Below, piece by piece: positions 24,993 through 33,939 of a DNA stretch of 64,000 nucleotides. The notes under the pieces are model-generated. The model worked only from the letters and a program-made list of their open reading frames with translations, had not been told where the DNA came from and made no database searches. Position 1 is the stretch's first letter, and each line of letters starts with the position of its first letter. Made by a program: the position numbers and the translations under genes. Source of the stretch: Streptomyces bluensis (GTDB lineage: Bacteria > Actinomycetota > Actinomycetes > Streptomycetales > Streptomycetaceae). Location: positions 1 to 64,000 of the forward strand of contig NZ_BMVM01000013.1 of NCBI RefSeq assembly GCF_014650715.1. The letters are read 5' to 3'.

Positions 24993-26432
24993 ATGCCGAT
25001 CCTGGAAGAGCCCCGAGACCCCCGTACTGTCACGCTGCCGCCGCGGCCCGCCCGGCACGGGGGCCGTACCGGCGTCCTGGTGGTGGGCGGCGGGCCCGCC
25101 GGGTGCGCCGCCGCGATCGCCGCGGCCGACGCGGGGGCCGACGTCGTGCTCGTCGAACGCCACGGGTTCCTCGGCGGCAACGCGACCGCGGCGCTGGTCA
25201 TGCCGCTGATGTCGTTCCACAACGAGCACAAGCAGGCCGCGTTCACCGAGTCCGGGGACGTCACCCGGCTGCTGCCCACCGACCACGGCGAGGGCGAACC
25301 GGTCGTCGCGGGCGTCCTGTGGCGGCTCCTCGACCGGCTCACGGCGCGCGGCGGCTGCGTCCCGCCGTCCCTGAAGACCGGGTACACCGTGCCCTTCGAC
25401 CCGGAGATCTTCAAGCTGGTCCTGCTCGACCTGATGGACGAGGCGGGTGTGCGGATGCTGTTCCACTCCTTCGCCTCGTCCGCGCTGCCCCTGGACGACG
25501 GCTGGCGGGTCGTCTTCGAGACCAAGTCCGGGCCGGTGGTGATCGACGCCGGGGTGGTGGTGGACGGCACGGGAGACGGTGATGTCGCGGCCGCCTGCGG
25601 GGCCCGGTACGAGATCGGCCGCCCGGAGGACGGGCTGGTGCAGCCGATGACGCTGATGTTCCGCGTCGCGCAGTTCCTGCCGGAGCGGTTCGCCGAGTAC
25701 GTGCGCGAGCACCCCGACCAGTGGCGCGGCGTGCACGGGCTGTGGGACCTCGTGAAGGAGGCCACGGCGGACGGCGAGCTGCAACTCCCGCGCGAGGACA
25801 TCCTGTTCTTCGCCACACCGCATCGGGCCGAGGTCAGCGTCAACAGCACCCGTATGACCAAGGTGCTCGGCATCAACGTGTGGGACCTCACCCGGGCCGA
25901 GTACACCGCCCGCCGGCAAATGGAACAGATCGACCACTTCCTGCGCACGCATGTGCCCGGCTTCGAGGACTCCTACGTCGTGCAGAGCGGCACCCACATC
26001 GGTGTCCGCGAGAGCCGCCGTATCGTCGGCGACTACCAGCTGACCGGTCACGACGTCCTGGCCGCCCGGTCCTTCCCGGACGTGATCGCCCACGGCGCCT
26101 ACCCGGTCGACATCCACAACCCGGAGGGCACCGGCACCCTCCTCAGGCGCGTGCCGGCCGGCCGTTTCTACGACATCCCGTTGCGCTGCCTGCTGCCCCG
26201 GGGAGCCGACCGCCTGCTGGTGGCCGGCCGCTGCATCTCCGGTACGCACGTGGCGCACTCCTCGTACCGGGTGATGCCCATCGCCATGGCGACCGGCCAG
26301 GCGGCCGGAGCGTGCGCGGCGCTGTCCGTCCACGAGGGACGCGCGCCGCGGGACGTGCCCGCCTTTCTCGTCCAGCAGGAACTGCTGCGGCAGGGCGCCC
26401 AGCTGCACACCGGGATGCCGGTGCCCGACTGA
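24993..26432 (+). CDS. FAD-dependent oxidoreductase
   Basis: 479 residues of the FAD_oxidored family. GGGPAGCAAAIAAADAG binds FAD, followed by LVERHGFLGGNATAALV (the GGNAT block typical of this family), VVDGTGDGDVAAACGA, and C-terminal LLVAGRCISGTHVAHSSYR and MATGQAAGACAAL. Members are poorly characterised, often near sugar-metabolism genes. It follows the pyruvyltransferase by about 50 nt in the same direction, so probably co-transcribed. Confidence 0.85.
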   Translation: MPILEEPRDPRTVTLPPRPARHGGRTGVLVVGGGPAGCAAAIAAADAGADVVLVERHGFLGGNATAALVMPLMSFHNEHKQAAFTESGDVTRLLPTDHGEGEPVVAGVLWRLLDRLTARGGCVPPSLKTGYTVPFDPEIFKLVLLDLMDEAGVRMLFHSFASSALPLDDGWRVVFETKSGPVVIDAGVVVDGTGDGDVAAACGARYEIGRPEDGLVQPMTLMFRVAQFLPERFAEYVREHPDQWRGVHGLWDLVKEATADGELQLPREDILFFATPHRAEVSVNSTRMTKVLGINVWDLTRAEYTARRQMEQIDHFLRTHVPGFEDSYVVQSGTHIGVRESRRIVGDYQLTGHDVLAARSFPDVIAHGAYPVDIHNPEGTGTLLRRVPAGRFYDIPLRCLLPRGADRLLVAGRCISGTHVAHSSYRVMPIAMATGQAAGACAALSVHEGRAPRDVPAFLVQQELLRQGAQLHTGMPVPD

Positions 26433-26459
26433 GGGTGCGACTCACGCTCTCACTTCCGG

Positions 26460-27125
26460 CTAAGGGGCTCCGCCTTGCAGGGACTTCAGCCGCTCGACAC
26501 ACCACTGCCGGGCGGCGACGGCGACCTCTTCCAGCGCACCGGGTTCTTCGAACAGGTGGGTGGCCCCGGGCACGATGTGCAGCGAGTGGGGGCTGCGCAG
26601 CCGCCCGGCCGCCTCCTCGTTGAGCCGCAGCACCACCTCGTCGTCGCCGCCGACGATCAGCAGCACCGGTGCCCGTACGGCCTCCAGGGCGTCCTCGGCC
26701 AGATCGGGCCGGCCGCCCCGCGACACCACGGTCAGCACGCGGTCCGGGCGCTCGGCGGCGGCGACCAGGGCCGCGGCCGCGCCGGTGCTGGCACCGAAGA
26801 GGACGACCGGGAGCCCCTGGGTGTCGTGCTGCCTGTCCAGCCAGTCGATCGCGGCCACCAGACGGCGGCCCAGGAACGGGATGTCGAAGCGGTGCTCACC
26901 CGTCATGGCGTCGACGCGTTCCTCCCGCTCGTTGAGCAGATCCATCAGCAGGGTGCCCAGTCCGGTGGCCCGCAGCTCCGCGGCCACCATCCGGTTGCGC
27001 GGGCTGTGCCGGGAGCTGCCGCTGCCGTGCGCGAACAGCACCACCGCCCGGGCCCGCTCCGGCACGATCAGGTCGCCCGGGAGCGTCCCTCCGTCGGTGG
27101 GCACCAGAACCATCTCGGAGATCAT
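26460..27125 (-). CDS. Alpha/beta hydrolase, dienelactone-hydrolase-like
   Basis: 221 residues. VVLFAHGSGSSRHSPRNRMV is the oxyanion-side loop, VVLFGASTGAAAALVAAAERP contains the nucleophile elbow GASTG (Ser nucleophile), IVGGDDEVV holds the acid and PGATHLFEEPGALE the His. In actinobacteria such proteins are often fused or linked to phosphoribosyltransferase domains; here it is free-standing. Start ATG at 27125 after AAGGGA. Converges with the FAD oxidoreductase. Confidence 0.82.
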   Translation of the reverse strand: MISEMVLVPTDGGTLPGDLIVPERARAVVLFAHGSGSSRHSPRNRMVAAELRATGLGTLLMDLLNEREERVDAMTGEHRFDIPFLGRRLVAAIDWLDRQHDTQGLPVVLFGASTGAAAALVAAAERPDRVLTVVSRGGRPDLAEDALEAVRAPVLLIVGGDDEVVLRLNEEAAGRLRSPHSLHIVPGATHLFEEPGALEEVAVAARQWCVERLKSLQGGAP

Positions 27126-27247
27126 CGGGATCCCTTCTTCCCAGGTCGGCCGAGCCCGCGGATCGATGTGTCCGGGTCCTCCCCACCGCGTACCCACGTC
27201 CCGCCCGTCGTCACAGCCCCGCGCCCCCGAGGCAGGGCCTTCGGCCT

Positions 27248-27495
27248 CTAGGCCCTGTCGTCAAACTCCCGCCTGCCCCGCGACGTCTGGCACGCACTCC
27301 CCCACTGCCTTAAGGGCGTGGGGGCACCCCCACGCCGCGTTGCCGGAAAGCCCTAGTAGCTCCTCCCCCACGCTCGGCTTCGCTCGCGCGGGGGCACCCC
27401 CATCGAGGACTTTCCGGCGCCTTGCGATCGCACGCACCAGACGCCGCGGGGCCCGCCCTCCGGGCGGACGACGGGAGTTTGACGACAGGGCCTAG
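27248..27495. repeat. Dispersed palindromic repeat, copy B (long form, 248 bp)
   Basis: Perfect 24-bp terminal inverted repeats, CTAGGCCCTGTCGTCAAACT at the left and its exact mirror ending at 27495. The interior carries the same ends as copy A (GCCTGCC at the left, GGCCCGCCCTCCGGGCGGACGA at the right) plus about 160 bp extra with nested stems such as GTGGGGGCACCCCCAC and GCCGGAAAG/CTTTCCGGC. Non-coding in all frames that make sense. It fills most of the 27126-27526 gap between two minus-strand genes. Confidence 0.85.
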
Positions 27496-27526
27496 AGGGT
27501 GCGGGGGCGCGGTGGGCGGGGCCTGG

Positions 27527-28450
27527 TTACGACAACTGCGATCGCACCTGCGCGGAGATCAGCTCCAGGTGGTCGAGGTCGTCGAGGTCGAGGACCTGGA
27601 GGTAGATCCGCTGGGAGCCGGCGGCCTGGTAGCGGCCGATCCTGTCGACGACCTCGGCCGGGGAACCGGCGAGCCCGTTGGCCTTGAGCTCGTCGACCTG
27701 GCGGCCGATCGCGGCGGCGCGGCGGGCGACTTCGGCGTCGTCCTTGCCGACGCAGACGACCAGCGCGTTCGAGTACACCAGGTCGTCGCCCCTGCGTCCG
27801 GCCTCCTCGGCCGCCGCGCGCACCCGCCCGAACTGCCGCTCGCTGTCCTCGATCGACGCGAACGGCATGTTGAACTCGTCGGCGTACTGCCCGGCGAGGC
27901 GGGGCGTACGGCTCGCACCGTGCCCGCCGATGAGCACCGGCACCTTGGCCTGTGCGGGCTTGGGCAGCGCGGGCGAGTCGGTCAACTGGTAGTAGGTGCC
28001 CTCGTAGCTGAAGGTCTTGCCGACCTCCGTCGCCCACAGCCCGGTGACGATGGCGAGCTGCTCCTCAAGACGGGCGAACTTCTCCTTCGGGAACGGGATG
28101 CCGTACGCCTTGTGTTCCTCCTCGAACCAGCCCGCGCCCAGGCCGAGTTCGACGCGTCCGCCCGACATCTGGTCGACCTGGGCGACCTGGATGGCGAGGA
28201 CACCGGGCAGGCGGAAGGTCCCTGCGGTCATCAGGGTGCCGAGCCGGATGCGCTTGGTCTCGCGGGCGAGTCCGGCAAGGGTGATCCAGGCGTCGGTGGG
28301 CCCGGGCAGGCCGTCCACGGAGCCCATGCGGAGGTAATGGTCGGAGCGGAAGAACGCGTCGAAACCCAGATCCTCGGTGGCCTTGGCGACGCTGAGAAGG
28401 GTGTCGTAGGTCGCCCCCTGCTGGGGCTCGGTGAAGATTCGGAGATCCAT
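27527..28450 (-). CDS. LLM-class F420-dependent oxidoreductase
   Basis: 307-residue luciferase-like TIM-barrel protein of the F420 branch. Seen: FRSDHYLRM near residue 35, WITLAGLARETKRIRLGTL, the GLGAGWFEEEHKAYGIPFP signature of F420-LLM enzymes, and VPVLIGGHG. It reduces or oxidises a substrate using coenzyme F420; substrate unknown. The start is ATG 28450 (MDLRIF); an in-frame ATG 9 nt earlier (MGNMDL) is possible. Confidence 0.88.
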   Translation of the reverse strand: MDLRIFTEPQQGATYDTLLSVAKATEDLGFDAFFRSDHYLRMGSVDGLPGPTDAWITLAGLARETKRIRLGTLMTAGTFRLPGVLAIQVAQVDQMSGGRVELGLGAGWFEEEHKAYGIPFPKEKFARLEEQLAIVTGLWATEVGKTFSYEGTYYQLTDSPALPKPAQAKVPVLIGGHGASRTPRLAGQYADEFNMPFASIEDSERQFGRVRAAAEEAGRRGDDLVYSNALVVCVGKDDAEVARRAAAIGRQVDELKANGLAGSPAEVVDRIGRYQAAGSQRIYLQVLDLDDLDHLELISAQVRSQLS

Positions 28451-28695
28451 GTTCCCCATCCTGCACGCTCGAACACGGGTCAACCCCACCGGTCCCCTCC
28501 GTACCCCGCCGTCCCGGTCGAGTGAAATCCCGTCAACCGGGCACCGGCGCGCGAGACCGCTCAGTGACCCGCCCGAGCGGTGATCGTTGGCGTGGGCGGA
28601 GCCGGACCCGCCCGGCACCCGTCGCCGGCGGCCGCTGCCGGGACGCCTGCTCAACGCACCCCCGCGCCGGGGGTTGAGGGCCCGAGGAGGCCTTG

Positions 28696-28875
28696 ATGTC
28701 CCAGGAAGCCGTGCCGGAACAGGCCGTACCGGAACAGGCCGTGCCCGCACAGCCCAAAGGGCTGCTCCAGCAGATGGAGGAGCTGATGGCGGCCCTCAAC
28801 GCCGACCTGTCCCAACTCGACGCGGACCTCTCCGGCCCTCGCCCCACCCGCTCGGACGGCCCCGACGCCGCCTGA
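28696..28875 (+). CDS. Small acidic hydrophilic protein, unknown
   Basis: 59 residues with an excellent Shine-Dalgarno GAGGAGG 5 nt before the ATG. The N-terminus has three copies of a 15-bp repeat encoding EQAVP/EQAVP/AQ, then GLLQQMEELMAALNADLSQLDADL, which would form an amphipathic helix or coiled coil. No family recognised. The ribosome-binding site and codon use support a real gene. Confidence 0.6.
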   Translation: MSQEAVPEQAVPEQAVPAQPKGLLQQMEELMAALNADLSQLDADLSGPRPTRSDGPDAA

Positions 28876-28950
28876 CTCCTCCTCCCGCGCCCGACCCTTC
28901 CCGCCTGCGACGCCCGGCTCACGACGGCCGGGCGTTTGCCGTGGGGCGAA

Positions 28951-29439
28951 TCAGCTCGCCTCGCGGTCCGGGACCGCCTGGACCGCCTGGACCGTCTGCT
29001 CTCTGACCGCGAGGCGGCGCAGCATCTCCCGAACCCGGTCGCGGGACTCCTCGGCCGCGTCGATCGCCTCCATGCACTGCCAGTACGTCGTCTCGTCGTC
29101 GGCCGCGGAGGCTATACCGACGAGCGCTATGCCGACCTCGCCGAGGAGGCCGCCCAGGGTGACGAGGGCCTGGTGGGCGTCGCCCAACTCGGTGAGCTGG
29201 GAGGCGCGTAAGGCCCCCACGGACAGCTGCGGTGCGCCGAGGACCCCGCAGCCTCTGCCGGCCAGTTCGGTCAGCCCCAGTGCCTCACCCCGCAGTTCGG
29301 GTGGGCCCGCCACCGCCAGTCGGCTGCCGACCGCCTGGGCCAGGGCCTGTGCCTGCCACGCCTCCGTCATGATCTCCCGCTCCTCCTCGCTCCCCACCAG
29401 GGCACGCCTGCTCGCCAGGATGAGCCGCATCGCGTCCAT
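28951..29439 (-). CDS. Streptomyces-type conserved protein (DUF6099-like)
   Basis: 162 residues starting MDAMRLILASRRAL. The body (IMTEAWQAQALAQAVGSRL, GPPELRGEALGLTELAGRG, YWQCMEAIDAAEESRDRVR) matches my memory of the Streptomyces-restricted DUF6099 family. All-helical, soluble, no catalytic motif. Function unknown. Confidence 0.65.
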   Translation of the reverse strand: MDAMRLILASRRALVGSEEEREIMTEAWQAQALAQAVGSRLAVAGPPELRGEALGLTELAGRGCGVLGAPQLSVGALRASQLTELGDAHQALVTLGGLLGEVGIALVGIASAADDETTYWQCMEAIDAAEESRDRVREMLRRLAVREQTVQAVQAVPDREAS

Positions 29440-29640
29440 GCGAACCGTCCCCGTCTGTCTTGACGCGCTTTTCGCACGTCCGCCCGAACTCCGTTGTCCA
29501 CTACCCAGAGTGAAGGTATGTGGGACGAAAAGCCAGAGGAAGCCCGAAATCTGTGGACAATCAATTGGCCGTGGACAACTCGGCAACTCCGGAGAGTGAC
29601 AAACGGATGGATGGAGTCCTATGGGGACCGGTTCCTCCCC

Positions 29641-30000
29641 TCACTCTCGGGCCCCGTCTCCCCGGGCCCCGGTCTCTCCCGGCGGCGGGAACCTCCGCTC
29701 GTTGCGGTCGATCTTCGCGTCCAGCGCGGCCAGCGCGTCGATGCCGAGCACCTCGCAGAGCTGGAGCAAGTACGCCAGCACGTCGGCGACTTCGTCGGTG
29801 ACACGGTGGGCGGTGTCGGCGTCGTCCATCACGCGCGCCGACTCCTCGGGAGTCAGCCACTGGAAGATCTCCACGAGCTCGGACGCCTCGACACTGAGCG
29901 CGGCGACGAGGTTCTTCGGGGTGTGGTACTGCTGCCAGTCGCGGGCGGCCGCGAAGTCGGCGAGCCGTCGCTGGAGGCCCGCCACATCCAGTTCGTTCAC
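29641..30000 (-). CDS. MazG-like nucleotide pyrophosphohydrolase
   Basis: 119 residues, GTG start. All-alpha NTP-PPase of the MazG/iMazG type: EASELVEIFQWLTPEES provides the ExxE metal ligands and DEVADVLAYLLQLCEVLG the second ExxD pair; KNLVAALSVEASEL is the usual lead-in. It hydrolyses (d)NTPs to monophosphates, a house-cleaning activity. Single-domain, half the length of E. coli MazG. Confidence 0.88.
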   Translation of the reverse strand: MNELDVAGLQRRLADFAAARDWQQYHTPKNLVAALSVEASELVEIFQWLTPEESARVMDDADTAHRVTDEVADVLAYLLQLCEVLGIDALAALDAKIDRNERRFPPPGETGARGDGARE

Positions 30001-30044
30001 GGGTGCAGGTCTATCACCCGGCCCCCCAGGGCCTGTCGTTCGGA

Positions 30045-31280
30045 TCACCTCCTGCACGCGTCCAGGTCCACCACGGTCAGCCCGGCCACCCCCGCGGCCC
30101 ACGACGCGTCGCTCACCGCCCCCACCAGCCGGATGTGTCCGCGCGCCCCCATGCGCACCGCGAGCCGGGCCAGCTCTCCCGCCTGCCGCGCGTCGAGAGC
30201 GTGGTCGAAACCGTCCGCGAGAACGGTCAGCGACTGGAGCGCCGCGGGAACCTCGCCCACCGGGTCGACTTCCAGGACCCCGGGTCCCGTCATCAGCACC
30301 AGGGCCAGCCCCAGGTACCTCAACTCCCCGTCGCCCAGCATCCCGAGCGGTGTCCGCACCCCGTCGCCCCGGTCCAGCAGCGCCCGTAGCCTCCCGCCGT
30401 CCAGCCGCTGCGCCAGCACGTCCGCGACCGGCCCCGCGCACCCGGCGTGGGCCGCCGCGACGAGCTGCGCGTGCCGCCGCCCGCACTCCGTGCGCGTACG
30501 CCACAGCACCTCGGCGAGGTTGCCGCAGTCGCGCAGCAGCCGTCCCGCGCCGAGCCGTACCGCGGCCCGCATGGGTTCCGGCCGGGGATCGCAGACGAAC
30601 ACGGACCGCAGGGCGACGACCGTCTGCTCGGCGGCGGCGAGCACCCGGCGCTGGCCCTCGGTCCTGCCGGCGACGCGCAGGGGCAGCAGAGCGGTGCCGA
30701 GCCGATCGTCGGGGAGCGGGCCCCGGGTGACCGGCGCCGAACCCGCCGTGTGCCAGGCCCCCTGGACGACGGGGCGGCTCGGGTCACGCAGGGCCGTCTC
30801 CAGCAGGATCCGCCCGTCGGACGTCAACCGCTCGCCCACGATGCGCAGTTCGGGCTCGGCCTGGACCGCGATATCGAGCCGTACGGGTCCCTCGGGGCCG
30901 TCGGCCGTGCAGCCGATGCGGAAGCCGCGCCGGCGCTGGGCGTCGGGCCGGGCCCGCTCGGGCACGCACGCGACCGGGTCGGGGAACACCTCCCCCAGCG
31001 CGGCCCCGCCACCCAGCCGGGCCAGCGCCTCGTACGCCCGCAGAGCGGTGGACTTGCCGCTGCCGCTGCTCCCGGCGAGGAGGGTCACCGGCCCCAGCGG
31101 GAACGCGGCGCTCCGGTGCCCGGCGAAGGCGGAGAGCCGTAGCTCGGTGACACCGGGCCGCTCCGAGCGCGTCCCCTCCCCCGTCGGCTGGGCGGATGAC
31201 GGCTGCGCGGGCGATGGCTGAGGCTGCGTGATCACGCACGGACCGTAGTCACCCGCCGGGCGGAGGAACCGTTCCGCCAT
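30045..31280 (-). CDS. AAA-type ATPase (ABC/SMC-like single-domain ATPase)
   Basis: About 411 residues. Walker A LLAGSSGSGKSTALRAYEAL near residue 70; LGMLGDGELRYLGLALVLM is a degenerate signature/Q-loop region; VLEVDPVGEVPAALQSLTVLADGFDHALD is at the Walker B position with a Glu. This matches Streptomyces AAA-15/21-type ATPases of unknown role. Start ATG 31280 (MAERFLRPAG) has AGGAAGG 6 nt upstream; the GTG at 31235 is the shorter option. Upstream gene on the same strand is the SepF-like protein. Confidence 0.72.
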   Translation of the reverse strand: MAERFLRPAGDYGPCVITQPQPSPAQPSSAQPTGEGTRSERPGVTELRLSAFAGHRSAAFPLGPVTLLAGSSGSGKSTALRAYEALARLGGGAALGEVFPDPVACVPERARPDAQRRRGFRIGCTADGPEGPVRLDIAVQAEPELRIVGERLTSDGRILLETALRDPSRPVVQGAWHTAGSAPVTRGPLPDDRLGTALLPLRVAGRTEGQRRVLAAAEQTVVALRSVFVCDPRPEPMRAAVRLGAGRLLRDCGNLAEVLWRTRTECGRRHAQLVAAAHAGCAGPVADVLAQRLDGGRLRALLDRGDGVRTPLGMLGDGELRYLGLALVLMTGPGVLEVDPVGEVPAALQSLTVLADGFDHALDARQAGELARLAVRMGARGHIRLVGAVSDASWAAGVAGLTVVDLDACRR

Positions 31281-31329
31281 GGTGACCTTCCTACGATCGA
31301 GGGACCGCGCGCGATCCGCCGACGCCGCG

Positions 31330-31719
31330 TCACACCCCGGGGACCCCGGCCCCCTCCATGAGCCCCCGCACCTCGGTCCCCGGCGGCGTGAGAAGGAACA
31401 CGTTCCGGTCGACCCGGTGCATCCCGCTCGCCAGGCCGAAGACGACACCCGTGCTGAAGTCCAGCACCCGCTTGGCGACCTCGGTCTCGGCGCCCGAGAG
31501 GTCGAGCAGCACCGGAATGCCCGCCATCAGCGTCTCCGCGACGTCGCGGGCGTCCGCGAACACGTTGACCCGCAGCACCACGAAGCGGCGCCGTGCCTCC
31601 GTGTCGGCGTCGGGTAGCGAGCGGTGGCCGACCGCCGACGGCCATGCGTCCCGGCCCCGCAACGGCACGACCTGGGCGAGCCCCTCCCACTGCTCGTCGG
31701 TGACATCGTGACTGTTCAC
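31330..31719 (-). CDS. SepF-like cell-division protein paralogue
   Basis: 129 residues, GTG start with GGGGGAGG. The core ARDVAETLMAGIPVLLDLSGAETEVAKRVLDFSTGVVFGLASGMHRVDRNVFLLTPPG is split over SepF-type strands (the family hallmark is LLDLS then FSTGVVFGL, and FLLTP near the end). SepF anchors FtsZ to the membrane; this protein lacks the N-terminal amphipathic helix and linker of the dcw-cluster SepF, so it is probably a secondary SepF paralogue. Streptomycetes carry several. Confidence 0.82.
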   Translation of the reverse strand: MNSHDVTDEQWEGLAQVVPLRGRDAWPSAVGHRSLPDADTEARRRFVVLRVNVFADARDVAETLMAGIPVLLDLSGAETEVAKRVLDFSTGVVFGLASGMHRVDRNVFLLTPPGTEVRGLMEGAGVPGV

Positions 31720-31871
31720 CGGACCTCCCCCTGGCTCGCACTCAATGTCTGCACCAGTCAATTCTTACGCATGGTCACCCGTTCGGCCCAACAGTGACAC
31801 GGACCGCTACGTCGCCAAGCGCACAACGGCCGGAATACGTCACTCCTCAGCCCTCATGCCGTCGCCGCCGC

Positions 31872-32477
31872 TCAGATCCACCCCTGCTGCCATGCGTGGT
31901 GGGCGGCGGCGTGGCGGGTGGGGGCGCCCAGCTTGGACATCGCGGCGGAGAGGTAGTTGCGGACCGTGCCCGGTGCCAGGTGGACCCGGGTGGCGATCTC
32001 GGCGACCGACGCCCCCGTACGGGCCGCGCGCAGGACCTCCAGTTCGCGGTCGCTCAGGGGGCAGTCGTCCTCGGTGAGCGCGGCGGCGGCGATGTCGGGG
32101 TCGACGTAACGGCGCCCGGCGGCGATGTCGCGAATGATGTCGGCCAGCCTCGCGGCGGGCGTCGTCTTGGGGACGAAGCCGCGTACGCCCGCGGACAGGG
32201 CGCGGCGCAGGACGGCGGGGCGGGCGTGCCGGGTGACCATGACGATCAGGGTGGGCAGTTGCGCGGCCCGGATCTCCTCGGCGGCGCGCAGCCCGTCCGT
32301 GGGCGGCATCTCCAGGTCGAGCACGGCGATGTCGGGGCTGTGCTCGCGGGCGAGCCGTACCGCGTCGGTGGAGGTGGACGCCTCGGCCACCACCGTGAGG
32401 TCGTCCTCCAGCGCCAGCAGTGCGGCCAGGGCGCTGCGCAGGAGATCCTCGTCGTCGGCGATCAGCAGCCGGATCAC
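31872..32477 (-). CDS. Response regulator, NarL/LuxR family (DesR-like)
   Basis: 201 residues, GTG start overlapping the kinase stop by 4 nt. Receiver domain: LLIADDEDLLRSAL, phospho-acceptor Asp in IAVLDLEMPPTDG (about 54), Lys in GFVPKTTPA. LuxR-type HTH: LSDRELEVLRAARTGASVAEIATRVHLAPGTVRNYLSAAMSKLG. Works with the adjacent histidine kinase. A palindrome resembling DesR-type sites lies in the divergent promoter at 33765. Confidence 0.93.
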   Translation of the reverse strand: MIRLLIADDEDLLRSALAALLALEDDLTVVAEASTSTDAVRLAREHSPDIAVLDLEMPPTDGLRAAEEIRAAQLPTLIVMVTRHARPAVLRRALSAGVRGFVPKTTPAARLADIIRDIAAGRRYVDPDIAAAALTEDDCPLSDRELEVLRAARTGASVAEIATRVHLAPGTVRNYLSAAMSKLGAPTRHAAAHHAWQQGWI

Positions 32478-33706
32478 CGGGCCGCTCCGTTCGCCGAGGG
32501 GGTCGACGACGGCAGTACCGAGTCGGCCGGCAGCGTCGCCACCACCACGAAACGGTCGCCGTCCCGGTCCCACGTCAACTCGCCGCCGGCCGCGCGCAGT
32601 CGCTCTCGCAGGGCGGTCAGCCCGGTGCCCTCGGCGCCTGCGGGATACGCGTCGGCTCCGTCGTTGCTCACCCGCAGCCGTGCGAGACCCCCGGTGACGC
32701 GGTGGTCGACCTCGGCGTGCCGGGCGTGGCTGTGCCGGAGCACGTTGGTGACGGCCTCGCGCATCACCAGGCCCAGCAGATGGCGGGCGGGGTCGGGGAG
32801 GCCGGCGGTGGCGGCCGTGGGGTCGAGGACCATCCGGGCGTCGATGCCGGCCGCCGCCAGCACCCGGACCGCGCCCGCGATCTCGTCGTCCAGCGTCGTA
32901 CGCCGGTATCCGTGCACCACGGCCCGTGTGTCGCGCAGGGCGTCCGCGGACAGCCGCCGCACCTCGCGCATCTCCGCGGCGGCCCGTGCCGGGGCCACCT
33001 CGGCGAGCCGGGCCGCCAACTCGCTCTTGAGGGCGATGACCTGGAGGTGGTGCCCCTGGATGTCGTGCAGGTCCGCGGCGAACCGCAGCCGTTCGTCCTT
33101 GACCGCCAGCTCCGCCTCCAGTCGCCGCGCCCGGTCCAGCCGCCCCGCGACATCCCACGCCCACAGAGGACCGAGCACCGTCCACACGGTGAACGCGACC
33201 AGTCCGGCGGGGAACAGCGCGGCGTACGCCAGTTCGCCGTCTCCCTCGGCCAGGCTCACGGCACCGCCCGGCAGGAGCGCGAGGAGCGTGGCGCCGCCGA
33301 TCAGCCACCGTCTGGGGCGCACCGGGAGATATGTCGCGCCGATCGCCACCGTCACCGCGGGCGCGACCGCCCACACGCCGTGGGTGCGCCAGGCCAGCGG
33401 GAGCACGGCGAGTACGACCGTGGCCGCGCCCGCGGCCAACAGCCAGCCGAGGGGCGGGAGTTCAGGGCGGCCGTCGTCCGCGGCCCCGTGCGCGAGCCGT
33501 CCGCTGAGCAGTACCAGGCACGCCGCCGTCTCGGTCGCCAGTGCCGCGACGGCCAGGACGCGGGCCCAGGCGGGCAGGTCGCCGTCCACGATCCAGGAGC
33601 CGACCAGCGACACCAGTACGGCCCCCGCGGTGCCCGGGACGGCCCACCACGTGTAGCGCCGGAAACTCGTCAGTCCCGCCGCGCGTTCCCTCGCCCCGTC
33701 ATGCAC
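32474..33706 (-). CDS. Sensor histidine kinase, HisKA_3 (DesK-like)
   Basis: About 410 residues. Several membrane helices in residues 20-200 (e.g. WLLAAGAATVVLAVLPLAW, LIGGATLLALLPGGAVSL), then a coiled linker and the HisKA_3 dimerisation box FAADLHDIQGHHLQVIALK with the phospho-His, and HATPase REAVTNVLRHSHARHAEV. This is the DesK architecture, which in Bacillus senses membrane fluidity. The ABC exporter often linked to such systems is absent. The start is approximate (GTG 33706); a longer frame to 33757 exists. Confidence 0.88.
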   Translation of the reverse strand: MHDGARERAAGLTSFRRYTWWAVPGTAGAVLVSLVGSWIVDGDLPAWARVLAVAALATETAACLVLLSGRLAHGAADDGRPELPPLGWLLAAGAATVVLAVLPLAWRTHGVWAVAPAVTVAIGATYLPVRPRRWLIGGATLLALLPGGAVSLAEGDGELAYAALFPAGLVAFTVWTVLGPLWAWDVAGRLDRARRLEAELAVKDERLRFAADLHDIQGHHLQVIALKSELAARLAEVAPARAAAEMREVRRLSADALRDTRAVVHGYRRTTLDDEIAGAVRVLAAAGIDARMVLDPTAATAGLPDPARHLLGLVMREAVTNVLRHSHARHAEVDHRVTGGLARLRVSNDGADAYPAGAEGTGLTALRERLRAAGGELTWDRDGDRFVVVATLPADSVLPSSTPSANGAAR

Positions 33707-33764
33707 CTGGCCATTGTGGCAGCGGCCGGGCGGCCCGGCGGAGTGCCGTGCGAGCACTGCCCCG

Positions 33765-33780
33765 CATGACAGATGTCATG
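33765..33780. promoter_or_regulatory. Palindrome CATGACA-GA-TGTCATG, candidate response-regulator operator
   Basis: Perfect 7-bp arms with a 2-nt spacer, 59 nt upstream of the kinase start and 160 nt before the divergent membrane protein gene. NarL/DesR-type regulators commonly bind TGACA-N2-TGTCA-like sites, so autoregulation of the two-component operon is likely. Confidence 0.6.
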
Positions 33781-33939
33781 TGAGGACGTGACAACGCCAC
33801 ACGGGGACATGGGGATTCGGCACTACTGACGCCGACTCATCCCCCCGAGCCTGAAGGCGTGGGGGCCACCGCACGGAGATTCCTGACGGAGACACCCCAC
33901 ACATCCCCCAGAGATCCCCGTAAGCGAGAGGAGAGCGTC

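Noticed and set aside
30018..30046. Possible further dispersed-repeat fragment (CAGGGCCTGTCGTTCGGATC)
   Set aside because: Resembles the repeat end for only about 12 bases; too short to claim.
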